A stretch of DNA of 64,000 nt, from assembly GCF_000182925.2 (NCBI RefSeq), contig NC_026505.1:4588001-4652000 (forward strand), in the 5' to 3' direction. The notes beneath the pieces were generated by a model. The model worked only from the letters and a program-made list of their open reading frames with translations. It did not search any database and was not told the DNA's origin. The position numbers and the translations under genes are program-made. Each line of letters begins with the position of its first letter. The stretch's first letter is position 1. This stretch comes from Neurospora crassa OR74A. Taxonomy: Eukaryota; Ascomycota; Sordariomycetes; Sordariales; Sordariaceae. This document shows, one piece after another, positions 1 through 10,973 of the stretch.

Positions 1-2619
1 GTATGTGCCTGGCCCCACTTGTCCATTTGTTTGACGGGATGCGACCCACATGGACTCTCCAGCCGAGAGCAGGCACGCATTTGGCAGGACGCAATTGCCG
101 TACGTAACCTGACCGGCATGGCATCTCGCTAGGTATGAACGATTCAGTTCTTCCATCATCCACTGCATCACGGTTTCAGGCACTGCTTAGCAACAGTGGC
201 ATCTCCAACGATACTGACCTGAATCCGGACGTCAATTCTCTGACCACGTCACGTCAACGGCAATCAGACGACAAACAGCCCGAATCAGTGGACGGCCTCG
301 CTCTCGCTACCCGAGTACCTGGCTTGGCGAAAACCACCTACCGGTTATAGGTAGTTGAGGCAGGTCGAGGTATACATATGATGGATAATATGGGATCCAA
401 AGTCCGCATGGTTCAACCTTGGGTCGGGTCCTGTGCTAGTCTCCGCAGTGCTTGTCCCCCGCTATGCAAGTGCAACGTTGCCGGGTGACGGCGGTTCGGC
501 ATCATCATCACAGACACTTCCAGGCTCAGCTCCTCGCTCATTACCATAATCTCGGACTAACTGACCTGTACTGGGTTTCGTTCGGGTGCATTATCTATGG
601 GCCGAACCGGTGTTGCGCCATCCGAGTTGCCCAGACTGGCGGACCATCATACAAGAACAAGATGATGTCGACCTCTCTCTCTCTCATCTCGTACCCAACA
701 CTTTCAGGCTACCCATGTAGGCCATTACCAAAGTCCACCTTCAGCGTTTCCGTGACCATCGTATGACCAAGAGGAGTGCTCATATGGGTCGGATCAATGT
801 ACTTCACCTTCCGGCTAAATTACTGTGCCTGGCTGAGCGTCATGGGCTGTCCCAGGCGAATGCAGAGCTCTTGGGACATCTGCTCCACCCTTGACGGATT
901 AATTTATCTCTCATGTTGGAGGAATCCAAGAATTAGGCCATGTTCACCTCCTAAGCCGTCGGAATCAGCAGACGCCAGGGCTGGATGCCTGACGCTGCAG
1001 GGCATTTGGCGTGAGCTCCAAGTTCTGGCCCTGACCAACATGTACGGATGGGCCACGGATTCGGTCCAGGCTCCATGGTGTGGGCGTCCACAGTCGTTAC
1101 CACTAGTCGGGATAATATTGATGGACGAGAGAGGTCTGAAATGTCTAGACATGTCAACGTCTGGTGTTTAATTGTGTTGGGGGCTTCAATGTGTAGTGGA
1201 TGGAGATGTCCTCTAAATGCTCCAAAGCAAGGGCAGTCAACCAGATCTGATTTTGAGCGCCAACCAACCGCTCTCTCTGTCTACCAGCCGCTGCGGCGTT
1301 TGGAAAGGCACGGGACAGGGACCAACATCCCGGCTTCCGGTGATTACTTAGCGATAAACAACAGTTTGCCTGTGACGCCACAACCCGGCTTCTCCGTAGT
1401 TCAACAAAACCAAGCAATGGCCTATTCTATGTTGGTCGCCCGAGTGTCGGTCACTCTTCGTGATCATCCGGGCCGTTTGTTCTGAAAACGTCCGAATGTG
1501 CATGAAGCGACTGGCTGACCAGTAAATCCACAAGAAGACGACGCTAGAGAGCAAGTGCATTCCTTCTCGCTAGGGCCGTGGTAGTCGTTGTCGTTGGTAC
1601 CGATGCTGTTGAGTAGAGGTTACACTAATCACAGTAAGTCACTCCATGCGGCTGCCCAGGTGAGTCGAGAGCGGCGTCCGGCAAGCAGAAGCCGACGGTA
1701 CCTGGACGAACTATGGATCTCGCGACCATGGGCAGCCATGAAAGGGGACTGATACGGAGGGAGAAGGGGGTAGGCAGGTCCGTCTGTACGCCAGACTCGT
1801 GATGAACAAGAAGCACAATCATAGATGGTATTAGACTGAAAGTAGCTTGCCAATGGTTTTCGAGAGCGCTCTCATTTTGGGAGTTGCATGGTTGAGTTGA
1901 TAGTGATAATGTCAGCTAAGATTTGTGTTTATATTGTTCGATGACATGAGACTTCTTGTGCGTTTTGATGAATCCAGAGCAAGGTAATGGGTACAAAGCG
2001 CCCACTCCATCCTTGATGTTTTATAACCTCGCTCTTGAGGAAGCGCTCTGAGCATTTCTGGTCTGTACAGCGAGAAGAGAAGAGGGACACTAAACAACCT
2101 AAACTATCACGAGTTACACAAGACAACTAAACCACAGAGTGCACTCGCCATCTCGGCACGACCACCCGATTGACAATTCTCCAACAACACCACGAATTCC
2201 CGACGCCGGCAACAGACGGAAAGAACGAATTACTATCCGTAGCTCTAGAAGATGAGGAGCAGAGAGCAAGGGTCTACAAAGGTCATAAGTATGCGCAAAG
2301 GAGATAGAGAGGAAGGAACAATCGAAGAAAACAGCCAAGTTGGGGGTACAGGGAAAGAGCCAAGGGGTTCGCAATAAGAACACCGCAAGAGCAAGGAGAC
2401 AGGGAAAGGAAAAACATAAAGAGATAGAAGAAGGAGAAGAGGAAAGAAAGCTTTGACGGGAGGTTTGTTCAGACGCCTTGACTTTTCACTCCAGTTGCTT
2501 TCCCACAGAAAGAAGGGAAAACAACAACAGCCGGCCGTTGAAGCACATAGTATTGGTGAGCCCTTCGGCAGGGTGTCCGTAGAGGTAGATACTCGGATGA
2601 GGGATGGGTGGAACACGGT

Positions 2620-2654
<35 letters not shown>

Positions 2655-3337
2655 CGTTTCGGAAGCTACAACTGAGGGAGGTAATGAAGCTGAGGTGACA
2701 AGCTCCCATCTGCCTTCACGATCAGATCGGGACGAATGAGGTGGATCAAGTGTGAGCACATGTGCCATCATCAGCTACAAGAAGGCAAAATACCGAATCC
2801 CGTTACATGACTAGCTCTGTTCGCGTCGTCAAAGCTTGGAACTATGCCCGGAGGCATCGCGGTCTCTGAAATCGCAAAGTAAGTGGACATATGGACTAGT
2901 CTGATGGTTTAAAGCTAATATGCCTAACATCGGGAAGAAAAAGTAAACTTGACAGCTACCGTATCCAAAGGAGAGTTGTTTTATGTGAGGCGCATGACTA
3001 GTCATTACTATTTAGATATATATATATACATGCGGTCCAACGTATATCTACACGGCTATCTCTATTGATCAGCTTTCTTTATGTCTCTTCTTCCCTATAA
3101 TTACCGCCCTTTACACCTCCATATCCTTCAAGGAGAATTCGATTACCTATTACCCAAATTCTTTCCATCTAATCATCTCTCTGCTGTTCCACTGCCTCAT
3201 GGCTTGATGATGCCCTCTCCTATGCACCTGCCCCTAACTCTGCCGCTGCTGAATGTCATCCACCACTATGCTACCCCTGCGCAATGAGCCCCTACCACTA
3301 TTAACTGACAATCCCAACTCCGCCAACTCCTCAGCGC
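1..3337. other. Gene-poor left flank, no supported gene
   Basis: Only short open frames (at most about 150 codons) that resemble no family I know and lack convincing splice-linked continuation. The stretch holds a 34-base T run at 2621-2654 and a purine-rich plus strand at about 2270-2460. The downstream end is probably the 3' flank of the minus-strand transporter ending at 3338. A non-coding transcript cannot be excluded. Confidence 0.5.
2621..2654. repeat. Homopolymer T(34)
   Basis: An uninterrupted run of 34 T on the plus strand in non-coding DNA. No target-site duplication or element body is visible next to it, so it looks like a simple repeat and not a retrotransposed tail. Runs of this length are prone to length error in sequencing. 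Confidence 0.9.
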
Positions 3338-5278
3338 TCATCTCACCGGCCACCTTCTTAGACTTTTTCCTTTCCCCTCCGCTCCCGAAGAGAGAACACC
3401 ACCACTACTCTCCTCACCCATGCCCCCTTCCTCCGCCCTCTCCTCCTCCTCCTCCTCAACACCACCATAACTCCCCCCAACACTCTCCATAGTAAACGGA
3501 CTAGCCGTCGGCCCATCCAACACCGCCAACTCCTCCTTACTCAACCACCTCGGCAACAACACCGCCCTAACCGGAATCAGCGCAAAGATGAACACTGGGA
3601 ACCCCACCGCGGCAACAGTCTGAGTAATAGCAAACGTCGCTCCAAACGCTATGAGCTCGATAATCACAAACAGCCAAACCCGGCTTCTTCGCAGGGCCTT
3701 ATTGTTAAGCGGATGGTTGGGGTTGGTCAGCCGACTGTCTTTGCAGAGGAAAACAAGCTTTTGGGTGATTCCGTTCCCCGCCAAGGCTTGGTAGCCCATG
3801 ATGAAGAAGAGGCCTGCTAGCACGCCTTGCGGGATTAGATGTAAAACGACGAGGAGGGGACCCGTCATGGTTCCCAAGGTGAGCAGGCCTTGGGCGAGGT
3901 TGGAGACGCGTTGTTCGACTACGGAGATGGGTTTGAATTGATATGAATCCGAAGGATGGCCCTTGGATTCAGAGGAGTCGACGTCGGTGTCATCGTTTGT
4001 GACGACTTTGGTGACGCACAAAGAGGCAGTGTGGAAGGGTGCTTGCGGAATAAGGCCGTTGGGAAAGGGGATGCCAAGTAGGCCGGAGACGCCGGTGGTC
4101 AGGCCGAGGAGAAAGAGATCCCAGTGGAAGCCGGCGGGCTTGCGGAGGGGGAATTCAGTGCCTTGGGCAATGAGGGAGGAGACTGTGGTAGTTTGTGGTG
4201 TTAGCATAGATTATCAAGTGTAATGGTTGGGGGGGGGGGGGGGGGGGGGGGAAGGCATCTACCCACCATTATGATCAAACCAAAAAAGAATTGTCAACAG
4301 CAAAGCAAACGGGATAGCCAAGAAGACATGTCCCACGGGGATATCCCAAAAGTGAATAAACCACCCTCTGATCCAGCCATCCTCATGAGGCGTCGGGAAA
4401 AACGCCTTGCTGACCTCCAAGTGCTCCAAATGGATATGCTCCAGCTTTCCAAAGTGGACAAACCCCGTGAAGAACACCACTGTCAACGGCGTCCCATAAT
4501 CCTTTAGAAAGACGCGAACGGTATGATTAAACAGACTGCTACCGCCCAATTCGCCACAGATATACGCAATAGCAAAGACGCAAAGCGCCACCACAACCGA
4601 TAGATAAAACGGCGCTGCATCTCCTAGCCGCTGCAGCACCTGAACGCCCTTTTGCAGGTAAATAAACGCCACATAAAATCCAAAAATATCGCACGGAAAC
4701 CTCGTGACGTAGCGCAGCCAGTTGCACGAGTTGGTGACAGCCAAAATCCAGTGAAACACCAAGGACCAGAGACCGATCCAGCACATAAAGGCCATGTAGT
4801 TGGTCCCCGTCGGCTCCATGATGTCGTAAACGGTGTAGTTGAAAACCGTAATCGGCCCCGTGACACCGACTATGACGAGCGGTTGACAAGCCAAGACACT
4901 GAATACCACGGCGCCCAAAACACTGGCAAGCAACACCTCATTGACTCCGTACATCCGGTCCGTCTTGGTGAACATGTCGAGCGAGAAGGCGAGGGCGGGG
5001 AGAATGTTGGCAAAGTACATGTATACCGTGGCGGGAACTACGCGGTAGTTCCAGGCGTCGGTCCAGTCGGAGAGGTAGTAAGGGGCGCGACGACGGAGAT
5101 CGTTGACCATGCCCCGGAAGAGATGGATTTTGTACCATTTTGCGGTACGGGGGGTTCGGTGGTGGCGGTTTTCGGCTTCGCGGTCGGCTCCGGTAGTGGT
5201 GTGGTTGATATGGAGTCCTCCGGCTCCGGCTCCGGCTCCGGCTCCGGTCCCGGGGTCCGGGTGTGTTATGGATGCCAT
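3338..5278 (-). CDS. Bor1-like anion (bicarbonate/borate) transporter, SLC4 family
   Basis: Predicted plasma-membrane or vacuolar anion transporter of the HCO3_cotransp/SLC4 family, to which the yeast borate exporter Bor1 belongs. Two exons, 4267-5278 and 3338-4182, join in phase (intron 4183-4266) to give about 618 residues; yeast Bor1 has 576. The product has a short Gly/Ala-repeat N-terminus, a cytosolic stretch with FRGMVNDLRRRAPYYLSDW, many hydrophobic segments, and the family-typical VGVTGPITVFNYT and GTEFPLRKPAGFHWD blocks, the latter directly after the splice join. The tail is acidic and Gly/Ser-rich. The first ATG in frame is at 5278; the open frame continues upstream without an ATG. 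The intron contains a 23-base G/C homopolymer. Substrate (borate, bicarbonate or other anion) is not decided by the sequence. Confidence 0.93.
4229..4251. repeat. Homopolymer G(23) inside the transporter intron
   Basis: A run of 23 G on the plus strand, so C in the transcript, just inside the donor of the only intron of the Bor1-like gene. It lies between the GTGGGT donor and the likely branch site. It could vary in length between strains. Confidence 0.9.
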
Positions 5279-6614
5279 TGGATTTCCGTGATCGTGAAAA
5301 TTTTCCAAAGAAGCTTATATCTCAGCGGTCGCTCAACTTGGCGGAACTGAGTGGCTGGTGAAAGCTACGCGTCAGAAAGATCTTCTGCGCCGTCGCCGCT
5401 CCGTGGTCTTCCTGGGCTGCGGCCCAGCGAAGTAGAACCTTTATAGTTGCCGTGGTACCTGGTCCTCGGCAAGATCTTGATAGTCCAAGCAAGACTCGTC
5501 TGTTATTTGAATCGTCGCCCTCGCCGTGATGGATGATGGCGCTGCGTGCATGAGTGTGCAGTGTTCAAGACAAAGCTTCTGTGATGTAGTCACCATTCAA
5601 CTTGGCTTCTTGAAGGCAAAAATACCGGCCTCTAGGGGGGAAAAAACGGCGGTAACAAGAGATCAATGCAATAATTGAAACCCCCATTCCGTTCCTAGGT
5701 ACTCACTTACTTTTCTTCACAGCCCTGTCCAGGTTTTCGAAATTCAGTTGACGGTCAATTCTTGGCTTTCATCTCTTCCCCGGATCGCCCCCCGTCCTTC
5801 CTTTGGCGGCGAGAAAACAGTGGGTCCCTCCCTCCAGCCAATCGGTGACGACGCCCGCTGATGTGCTGCTACTAATCTCCCCTACAGTACACTAGATTCA
5901 GGACAGCCACAGTTGGATATTGGTATCGCCGGCAGTTTCTGACCATTAAATTGTCAGATATATACTTGTTTGAAGTTTTCGTTTTTTTCTTTCAAGTAAA
6001 ATTGCAACGAGATTTCCAGAGATCCATTCTGTATGCAAGCATGTACAAGGCCCATGATAGCCAGGGCACTCACTCCAAACAATGCCCGTCCCAGTCCCTA
6101 CCTATTCCTCCCGTCTATTTCAATAATGATACAACGAGGCTCGCTATAGTATGTACTGGTGCGCTTGCTTGTCAACCAACTCTCGTGTGAATGTGAAAAG
6201 GTAACATGTATATTCCTCCGCTTTCTTTCTTTTCGTTCTCCCAAGTCCCAGCCTCAATTCGATATCAGTACAAGAGTAGAGTAGTACAGTTACAGACCTA
6301 ATGAGCCAGGTATAAAGTGTCATCACATACACGTCGGGGATCATGACCTCTTTCTCTTTCACTCTTTCATCCTTAATCTTTTCTCATCCTCTTCTTGAAC
6401 AACAAATAAATAAAAATGCGTGCAAGAAACGCCCCCCCATTCTCCTTGGTAAACATAACAATTGGTGGTACAGAACAAATCAACATCAACAACATTGAGT
6501 TGGGGGATAATGGCTAAAACAACAACAACAACTTCCCTACTCCTTCTCCTTCTTTACATCCCTCGCACGTCTCATCTACCGCCGCCATTCTGTTACCTCA
6601 TCCCCTCATTCCCA
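5279..6614. other. Intergenic: transporter promoter and m-AAA protease 3' flank
   Basis: Lies upstream of the transporter (minus) and downstream of the protease stop at 6615. No supported ORF. A CCTAGGTAC motif sits at 5694-5702, one of several similar short motifs in the gaps of this window. The part near 6380-6600 is CT/A-rich and probably the protease 3' UTR. Confidence 0.6.
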
Positions 6615-9467
6615 TCACCTTTGCTCCTTGCTCTCACCCTCCTTGTTGCCCGTAGCGTCAGCTTTCTCTTCCCTCATAGCCGGCTGCGGACCCCGCTCCT
6701 CGGGAGTATCGGTGTTCTCGGTAGGGAATGGTGGTGGGGCGCTCTTGCGCTCGCCGTGGAAGTACTTGGAGAACTCCTCCTTGTCGGGCCACTGGCGGGG
6801 GCCGAGGAGGCGGACGAGGTCGTCACGCGACAGAACCTCCTTCCTGAGGAGCTCCTCGGCCACCATGCCAACCTCCTTCTTCTTGGCCGTCAAGAGGTCC
6901 TTGCACTGCTTGTAGGCCTCGTCGACGATGCGTCTCACCTCGCTATCGATGGCCTGCGCCGTCGACTCGGCAAACGGTTTCTGGAACCGCTCCGCGCTGT
7001 CGTCAAAGTGCAGCATGCCCACCTTTTCGGACATGCCCCACTCCGTCACCATAGCGCGCGCCATGCGAGTGACCTTCTTGAAGTCGTCGCTGGCACCCGT
7101 TGTCACGACGGGGAAGTGAAGCTCCTCGGACACGCGGCCACCAAGAGTCATGGCCATGCGGTCCATCAGCTGCTTGGTGTTCATGAGGTAGGCGTCACCA
7201 GATGGCAGGTACTGAGCGTAGCCGAGTGCGCCCTGGCCACGAGGAATGATGGAGACTTTGAGAAGAGGGTCGGCCCACTGGAAGAACCAGCCGCAAATGG
7301 CATGGCCGGCCTCGTGGTAGGCAACTGTCCTCTTCTCCTCGGGGCTGAGAACCAGGGACTTGCGCTCCAGACCGCCAATGACACGCTCGATAGCCTGCTC
7401 GAAGTGGATCATCTCGACCGTCTCCGCATTCGCTCTGGCAGCTATGCACGTTGTTAGCACATGACATCAAGCGGGGATACGACAGTCAAGGTCAAGAAAA
7501 AACTTACCGACAAGAGCAGCCTCGTTGACGACGTTGGCAATGTCAGCACCAGCGAAGCCAGGAGTCAAGGCAGCGAGACGGCCAGTGAGGAACTCGATAT
7601 CCTCCTTGGTCACAATTTTGGCCAGATGGACCTTGAAGATGTCCTGACGACCCTTCATCGTAGGCCTATCAATGTTGATGTGTCTATCGAAGCGACCGGG
7701 ACGCATAAGAGCCTTGTCAAGGATGTCGGGTCGGTTGGTACCGGCGAGGACGACTACCTGCTCAGTTGTATTGAATCCATCCATCTCTGTAAGAATCTGG
7801 TTGAGGGTAGCCTCGCGCTCGTCGTTTCCTCCACCCCTGAAGCCGCCGTCGGAACGAGACCGACCAATGGCATCGATTTCATCGATGAAGATGATGCAGG
7901 GAGCGTTCTTCCGCGCCGTGGCAAAGAGATCACGGACACGGGACGCACCGACACCGACAAACATCTCGACGAATTCGGAACCGCTGACACTGAAGAAGGG
8001 AACCTGCGATTCACCGGCAGTCGCCTTGGCAAGCAGAGTCTTACCGGTACCGGGGGGACCAGACAGGATAGCACCACGAGGGATCTTGGCACCGAGCTTC
8101 TGGAAGCGCTCGGGCTCCTTGAGGAACTGGACAAACTCCATAATCTCGACCTTGGCCTCATCCATACCCGCGACATCGGAGAACTTGACCTTGACCGCAG
8201 TATCGTGATTAAACATCTTGGCCTTGCTCTTGCCGATGCCGAACATGCCACCGGGGCCGCCAGCGCCGCCAGGACCTCTCCTGGAAATGTAGGCAAGCAA
8301 ACCCACAAGCACCAGGGTAGGGCCGAAGGCAAGGATGATGTTGCCCCAGCTGAATTCGTTGGCATAGCTGACAGGGATCCTCTCAGCTGGCGGAATCCCA
8401 AGCTCAGCCTGGGCCTCGTCTAACCTCCTCTCGAAAGCATCGATAGAGCCAATGGTGAAGTAGTAGTGGAAGCCGGGAGAAGCGGCGGGCGAGTCGGGAT
8501 ACATTTGCCTGACAGCCTCCTTGTTGAGATCCACGATAACACGATCCTTGACGACCGTGAGCTTCTCGACCAGGCCCTTTTCCAGAAAGTTCTTGCGCAG
8601 TTCCTGCCAGGTGATCTCGCGAGAGTCGTTGCCGGGGAACAGCACCTTGTAGGTCCAGAACAGAACAGCGGTACCAATAACATAGTTCATGAGGCCGCCG
8701 TCAAAGCCCTGGGGAGGCTCTTGACCACCTTGGCCCTGAGCACCAGGCCTCTTGGGCCCTTGCTGGCCTTGCTGCTCACCACTTTGCTTTCCTTGTTGGC
8801 CGTCGGACTGCTGTTGGCCGGCTTCCTTGCCTTCGCTTTGCTTATTCTGCTCCTCCGACGTCTGCGCTTTCCTGTCGGAATCTGACATGTTCGAAGTGAA
8901 AGTGTTGTCATTGAAGCCACTGGCGATAGACTTTGCATTTGGGTTCTTCCTCATGTATTCGACCTCATGTTCACCGAGATCCTTGGCCAGCATAACCAGA
9001 GACTTCATGCACCTGAGCTGCTCAAAGATGGTGATGTTGCCACTGATCCACTTTTTCAGAAGCTCTCGCGTCTCCTTTGGGCAGCCGTAGTGCTTGATGC
9101 CTTGGAGGATAACATCCTGGCCCTCAATCTTGATTCCCGTCTTCAGTGCGGCCTTTTTAATGAAAGCATCGAAATCCTTGAGATCCTGCTTCTCCATGCG
9201 CACCCATCCTGGGGGCAGGGGGCGTTTGGGCTCGAAATCTTCCTCGTCCTCCTCGGGCTTGGGCGACTTGTTGTCGTCATCTTTCTTGGGTTCGGGCTTC
9301 TCGGTCGATTGTGTCGAGTAGAGCCGAGAGGTAGGTAGCTGGCGAGCGGACGAGAGGGAGGCCCGGGGGAGGCGGGATGCACGGTATGCGGGCCGGGTGG
9401 TAGTCCGGAGGGCCTGCCTGGCGCAAAGCGCAAGCTGCTGCGACGATTGGCGAAATCTGACCGCCAT
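6615..9467 (-). CDS. AFG3: Mitochondrial m-AAA protease (AFG3/YTA10 family, Neurospora MAP-1 type)
   Basis: ATP-dependent zinc metalloprotease of the mitochondrial inner membrane facing the matrix. It degrades unassembled membrane proteins and, in yeast, matures the ribosomal protein bL32m. Exons 7508-9467 and 6615-7441 (intron 7442-7507) give about 928 residues. The Arg/Ser-rich first 50 residues look like a mitochondrial presequence. A Gln/Gly-rich linker is followed by two membrane segments near 258-276 and 372-395. The AAA domain has Walker A GPPGTGKT near residues 470-477, Walker [13 protein letters not shown] and the second region of homology ending in RPGRFDRHI. The M41 protease site HEAGH lies near residue 696. 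The tail is charged. ATG at 9467 has a good context (GCCATGG). Length and order fit AFG3L2/Yta10. Neurospora is known to have a single m-AAA subunit, called MAP-1. Confidence 0.97.
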
Positions 9468-10973
9468 GGCTGGAGGGAGAGACGGTTAGATATGGGAGAA
9501 GAGCTGGAGGGGTGCTCTTCGGCTTGGAGGAGGGGTAGGTCAAGGGTGGTGGTGGTGTTGCGCGATGCGCGGATGGGATTCCAACTGAAGCTGGAGGTCA
9601 GTGCGGGCACACCCCAATCGAAGAAAACAGGTAGCCAGCACTAAGTAAAAGATGGATGTGCAGCTGGTGGTCTCCTACTGTAGCTGCCATGCACTTTTGG
9701 CGACGTGAATTGGGTTGGTGAGGGCCCAGGAAGTCGCGGGAGCTCGGTGGTGTGGTGAGCTTCCTTGCAATGAATGGGACGGGACGTTGAAGGTTGCGAC
9801 TGCAGGTAGTCGAAGGTGGCGGTAGGTAGGTAGGCAGGCACGTAACGGATGATGTACTGCCCCTGCGATCATGCAGTGTATGTACCTTGGATGTAGTGGC
9901 TGACGGCGGTAGAGCTACGGAGCCGGCGAGCTGGCCTGACTGGTGACTGACTGACTGACTGACACTGCACGCAAAGCAGCTTCCTCCACCTGGTCCGTCC
10001 GATATGGCCGACGGGGGGGGGGGGCGGCACTGGAGAAAATCAGGTCAAAGCCATTCCATTTGCACGCATCATGCGGCTAAGGACGGACCCCACCCGCCTG
10101 TAGGTTACAGCGAGTGCTCCACTCCACACTCACTCGGGTCGGACCTATGTAGCTGAATGCCTGCCTCTTGACGTCCGCGGACCCTGAGAACTTCCACTTC
10201 GGCGCCCGACGTTTACACTCGCTATGATCTTCACAGTTGCGTCACGTGTCAAGACAGCTTACCCACCCGTTTGCTCCAAACTCCAACAAACAGAATGCTC
10301 GGAATAGCTGCGCTTTTGTGCATTCAACTGATAATTCTAAAATGGTATCCAAGTGGAAATTACAGCATAACGTCTTCCTAATCAGCCTCACCGTCAACAA
10401 TCACAATCATCAATTGTATCTCCCCCCTTCGCCATCCACAACTCCCCATAAACGCCTTGCGCACTGGTTCCCCACCATGGATGTTTTCCCAACAAGTCGC
10501 CAATTCTCCAGGATCCACAGCTATACAAATCCAGCCTCTGCTAGATTTCCATCGTTTCTGGACGTCGAGAAAAGAGAGCCATGCATATGCTGAAATGTAT
10601 ACCATATTGCAAGTACAAAATGCTTCTACTTCTTAAAACAAACACACGAAAAATATGAGTCAAAACAGCTTGGTGACATGCTGTGACCCTCCAGAATGTA
10701 AGTGTTGAATAGCAACAGAGATGAGATGCATGCCCCCCTTATCAAAGATCGTAAAAGTCCCTTCAAACCAAAATACCTATACCCTTCCATCTCCATGATA
10801 GCCCGCTTCCCAATGCAATACAATGCATAAAATGTGGTCGCATCCTTCATCAGTCTTCCCCGTCCTCGCGAATTCCAGCCTGCTTTTGTCTGGGGTCAAT
10901 GACCCTTCATAAGACTCTCAAGCTGGTCTCCCTAGTGGCTTCCATTGTTTTGCTTGAGAGGACCCTTTCACTA
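9468..10973. other. Intergenic: m-AAA protease promoter, transcription factor 3' flank
   Basis: No supported gene. Simple repeats occur near the protease start: GGTAGGTAGGTAGG at about 9821-9834, five TGAC units at 9944-9963 and a 12-base G run at 10013-10024. The right half is the likely 3' UTR of the minus-strand transcription factor that ends at 10974. Confidence 0.6.
9944..9963. repeat. Tetranucleotide repeat (TGAC)5
   Basis: Five perfect TGAC units, about 480 bp upstream of the m-AAA protease ATG. It contains overlapping GACTGACTGAC units and may be neutral microsatellite sequence. Confidence 0.85.

Noticed and set aside
2621-2654. T(34) and A(24, at 26830) as tails of retrotransposed elements
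   Set aside because: No element body, no flanking duplication and no similarity between the flanks; treated as simple repeats.
7461-8423. 320-codon plus-strand open frame across the m-AAA protease
   Set aside because: Antisense shadow of the AAA domain; no recognisable domain of its own.
10656-10662. Further TGASTCA sites (10656, 13844, 40827, 55124)
   Set aside because: Number fits chance expectation, and the one at 13844 is part of a splice donor.
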